Below are positions 5,062 to 6,233 of a DNA stretch of 6,233 nucleotides, in pieces. The position numbers and the translations under genes are program-made. The notes under the pieces were generated by a model. The model was not told the origin of the DNA. It did no database searches and saw only the letters and a list, made by a program, of their open reading frames with translations. Position 1 is the stretch's first letter; the number at the start of each line of letters is the position of its first letter. This DNA comes from Phycisphaeraceae bacterium (GTDB taxonomy: Bacteria; Planctomycetota; Phycisphaerae; Phycisphaerales; Phycisphaeraceae), in assembly GCA_016763955.1 (NCBI GenBank), contig JAESSU010000119.1, positions 1-6,233 of the forward strand. Direction: 5' to 3'.

Positions 5062-6233
5062 TTATTTTGCCTTATTTAATAGTTCAAAAAGAAGGTCTGC
5101 ATGGCGCTGCGTAGCGCCATGCCGGGTGCGAATCACTTCTCTGCCAGCGGCTGCCAGTTTAAACGCCTCGTCAGAGTTGGCAAGCAGCCAGGCCGTTTTT
5201 TGAGCAGCCTCTGACACATTAGGTAGGATCAACATCCCTTTACCATCACTTAATGCATTGGCAACTTCGGTAAAATTACGATGATGAGGCCCGTAAATCA
5301 CAGGCTTGCCCAACGCAACAGGCTCAATGGGGTCCGACCCACCCCAGCGATTAAAACTTCGCCCCACAATCACCACATCACCAAGGCAATACACTTTCCG
5401 CAACTCACCAAGTGTGTCCACCAAGAAATATCGCTGCTGATCCAAACCCCGGATTTTGTCATCTGGATGATTGGAAAGTCGAACCACTCCCGGGAACTGT
5501 AAAGCCACCGCATCAAAGCGTTCAGGCTTACGCGGGACGATGACAATCTGGACTTCCGGCCAGAGCGTTTTTTCCAGTTCATCAGCAAGTAATTTTTCTT
5601 CCTCATCACCGGTAGACCCCAGCACCACCACCGGACGATTGCGGTCAATGCCCATCGCTTTTGCTAATTCGTCTGCCCCATCGACCGTATCACAAAGGTC
5701 CGCAGCATCCCACTTCATCGTGTCCAACACATGCACATGATTAGCAGGTGTTCCCATCGCTGTAATGCGATCCGCATAAACCTGTGTTTGCATTGCAGCT
5801 GCGGCAAGTTTGCTAAAAGTGGGGCGCAATAGTGACGCAAATTTTTCATATCGCGGGAAACTCCGATCACTGATCCTGCCATTGATGACACAGATCGGAA
5901 TCTGTCGTTGGTGACAAGCTTGCGTTAGATGCGGCCAAACTTCCAGCTCAACCGTGGCCACCACGTCCGGTTGGATGCGGTCTAAAAACGTGTTCACTGC
6001 GATGGATAGATCCAATGGGTATCGCACCACAGGGTGATTTTTGCCATAGAGTTTTTGGGACTGGGTAATGCCCGTGTTGGTGGTGTTCGCAATGACGATA
6101 TTCAGATTTTCATCGCGTGAGACCAACTCTTCAATGAGTCTGCGGATAAGACTTGTCTCACCCACACTCACTGCATGCAACAAGATCGTTCGCTGCCCCG
6201 GAAGTTTGGCAAGTGTTTGGCCCTTGCCTAACC
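5062..6233 (-). CDS. waaA: 3-deoxy-D-manno-octulosonic acid (Kdo) transferase, 5' end cut by window edge
   Basis: WaaA (KdtA) moves Kdo from CMP-Kdo to lipid IVA at the inner membrane, building the LPS core. The in-frame TTG at 6183 is not the true start: the frame stays open to the edge, reading LGKGQTLAKLPGQRTIL just before HAVSVGE, as family members do. Only the N-terminal anchor region, perhaps 35 residues, is missing. Counting from 6183, HAVSVGE (3-9) carries the catalytic-base glutamate. Other family blocks are YPLDLS (55-60), ELEVWPHL (79-86), INGRISDRS (100-108), GSTGDEEE (189-196), VPRKPERF (216-223), DTLGEL (256-261), GGSDPIEP (281-288) and GPHHRNF (298-304). Three blocks differ from E. 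coli at conserved positions: the His of THxGEE, the His of RHPERF and the HN of GGHNPLE. It is a GT-B glycosyltransferase, expressed together with proB downstream. Confidence 0.93.
   Translation of the reverse strand, partial: LGKGQTLAKLPGQRTILLHAVSVGETSLIRRLIEELVSRDENLNIVIANTTNTGITQSQKLYGKNHPVVRYPLDLSIAVNTFLDRIQPDVVATVELEVWPHLTQACHQRQIPICVINGRISDRSFPRYEKFASLLRPTFSKLAAAAMQTQVYADRITAMGTPANHVHVLDTMKWDAADLCDTVDGADELAKAMGIDRNRPVVVLGSTGDEEEKLLADELEKTLWPEVQIVIVPRKPERFDAVALQFPGVVRLSNHPDDKIRGLDQQRYFLVDTLGELRKVYCLGDVVIVGRSFNRWGGSDPIEPVALGKPVIYGPHHRNFTEVANALSDGKGMLILPNVSEAAQKTAWLLANSDEAFKLAAAGREVIRTRHGATQRHADLLFELLNKAK

Overview
The window carries five protein genes and no RNA genes, CRISPR arrays, transposases or phage genes. 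Its mix of genes suggests a Gram-negative-type bacterium that makes Kdo-containing LPS: a Kdo transferase, a TonB-like energy transducer, glutamate 5-kinase and TPR proteins. Base composition is near balanced. The form of the TonB-like protein, the variant GGSDPIEP motif in the Kdo transferase and the style of the intergenic repeats remind me of Planctomycetota, perhaps Phycisphaerae. That is an impression from memory, not a demonstrated placement.

Layout. A rightward gene (51-1292) encodes a 413-residue TonB-like protein: one N-terminal membrane helix with the SxxxH signature, a long Pro/Gln-rich periplasmic linker and a C-terminal TonB-type domain. It converges on a leftward pair of TPR-protein genes (303 and 420 residues) that overlap by ATGA and run from 3680 down to 1510. 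The 217-base convergent gap holds a long imperfect inverted repeat (1373-1486), each arm built of three 9-base units. Upstream of the TPR pair, a 257-base AT-rich gap holds a 14-base tandem repeat and a distant inverted partner of it. Beyond that is a leftward pair: waaA/kdtA (5062 to the right edge, its 5' end outside the window) followed 2 bases later by proB (3938-5059).

Function. WaaA/KdtA attaches Kdo to lipid A at the inner membrane. ProB commits glutamate to proline synthesis. The TonB-like protein probably passes proton-motive-force energy across the periplasm with ExbB/ExbD-type partners, which may lie off the left edge. The TPR proteins have no assigned partner. The genes do not form one obvious pathway. 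I see no convincing new defence, mobile or biosynthetic system; the most unusual material is the structured repeat DNA in the two gaps.
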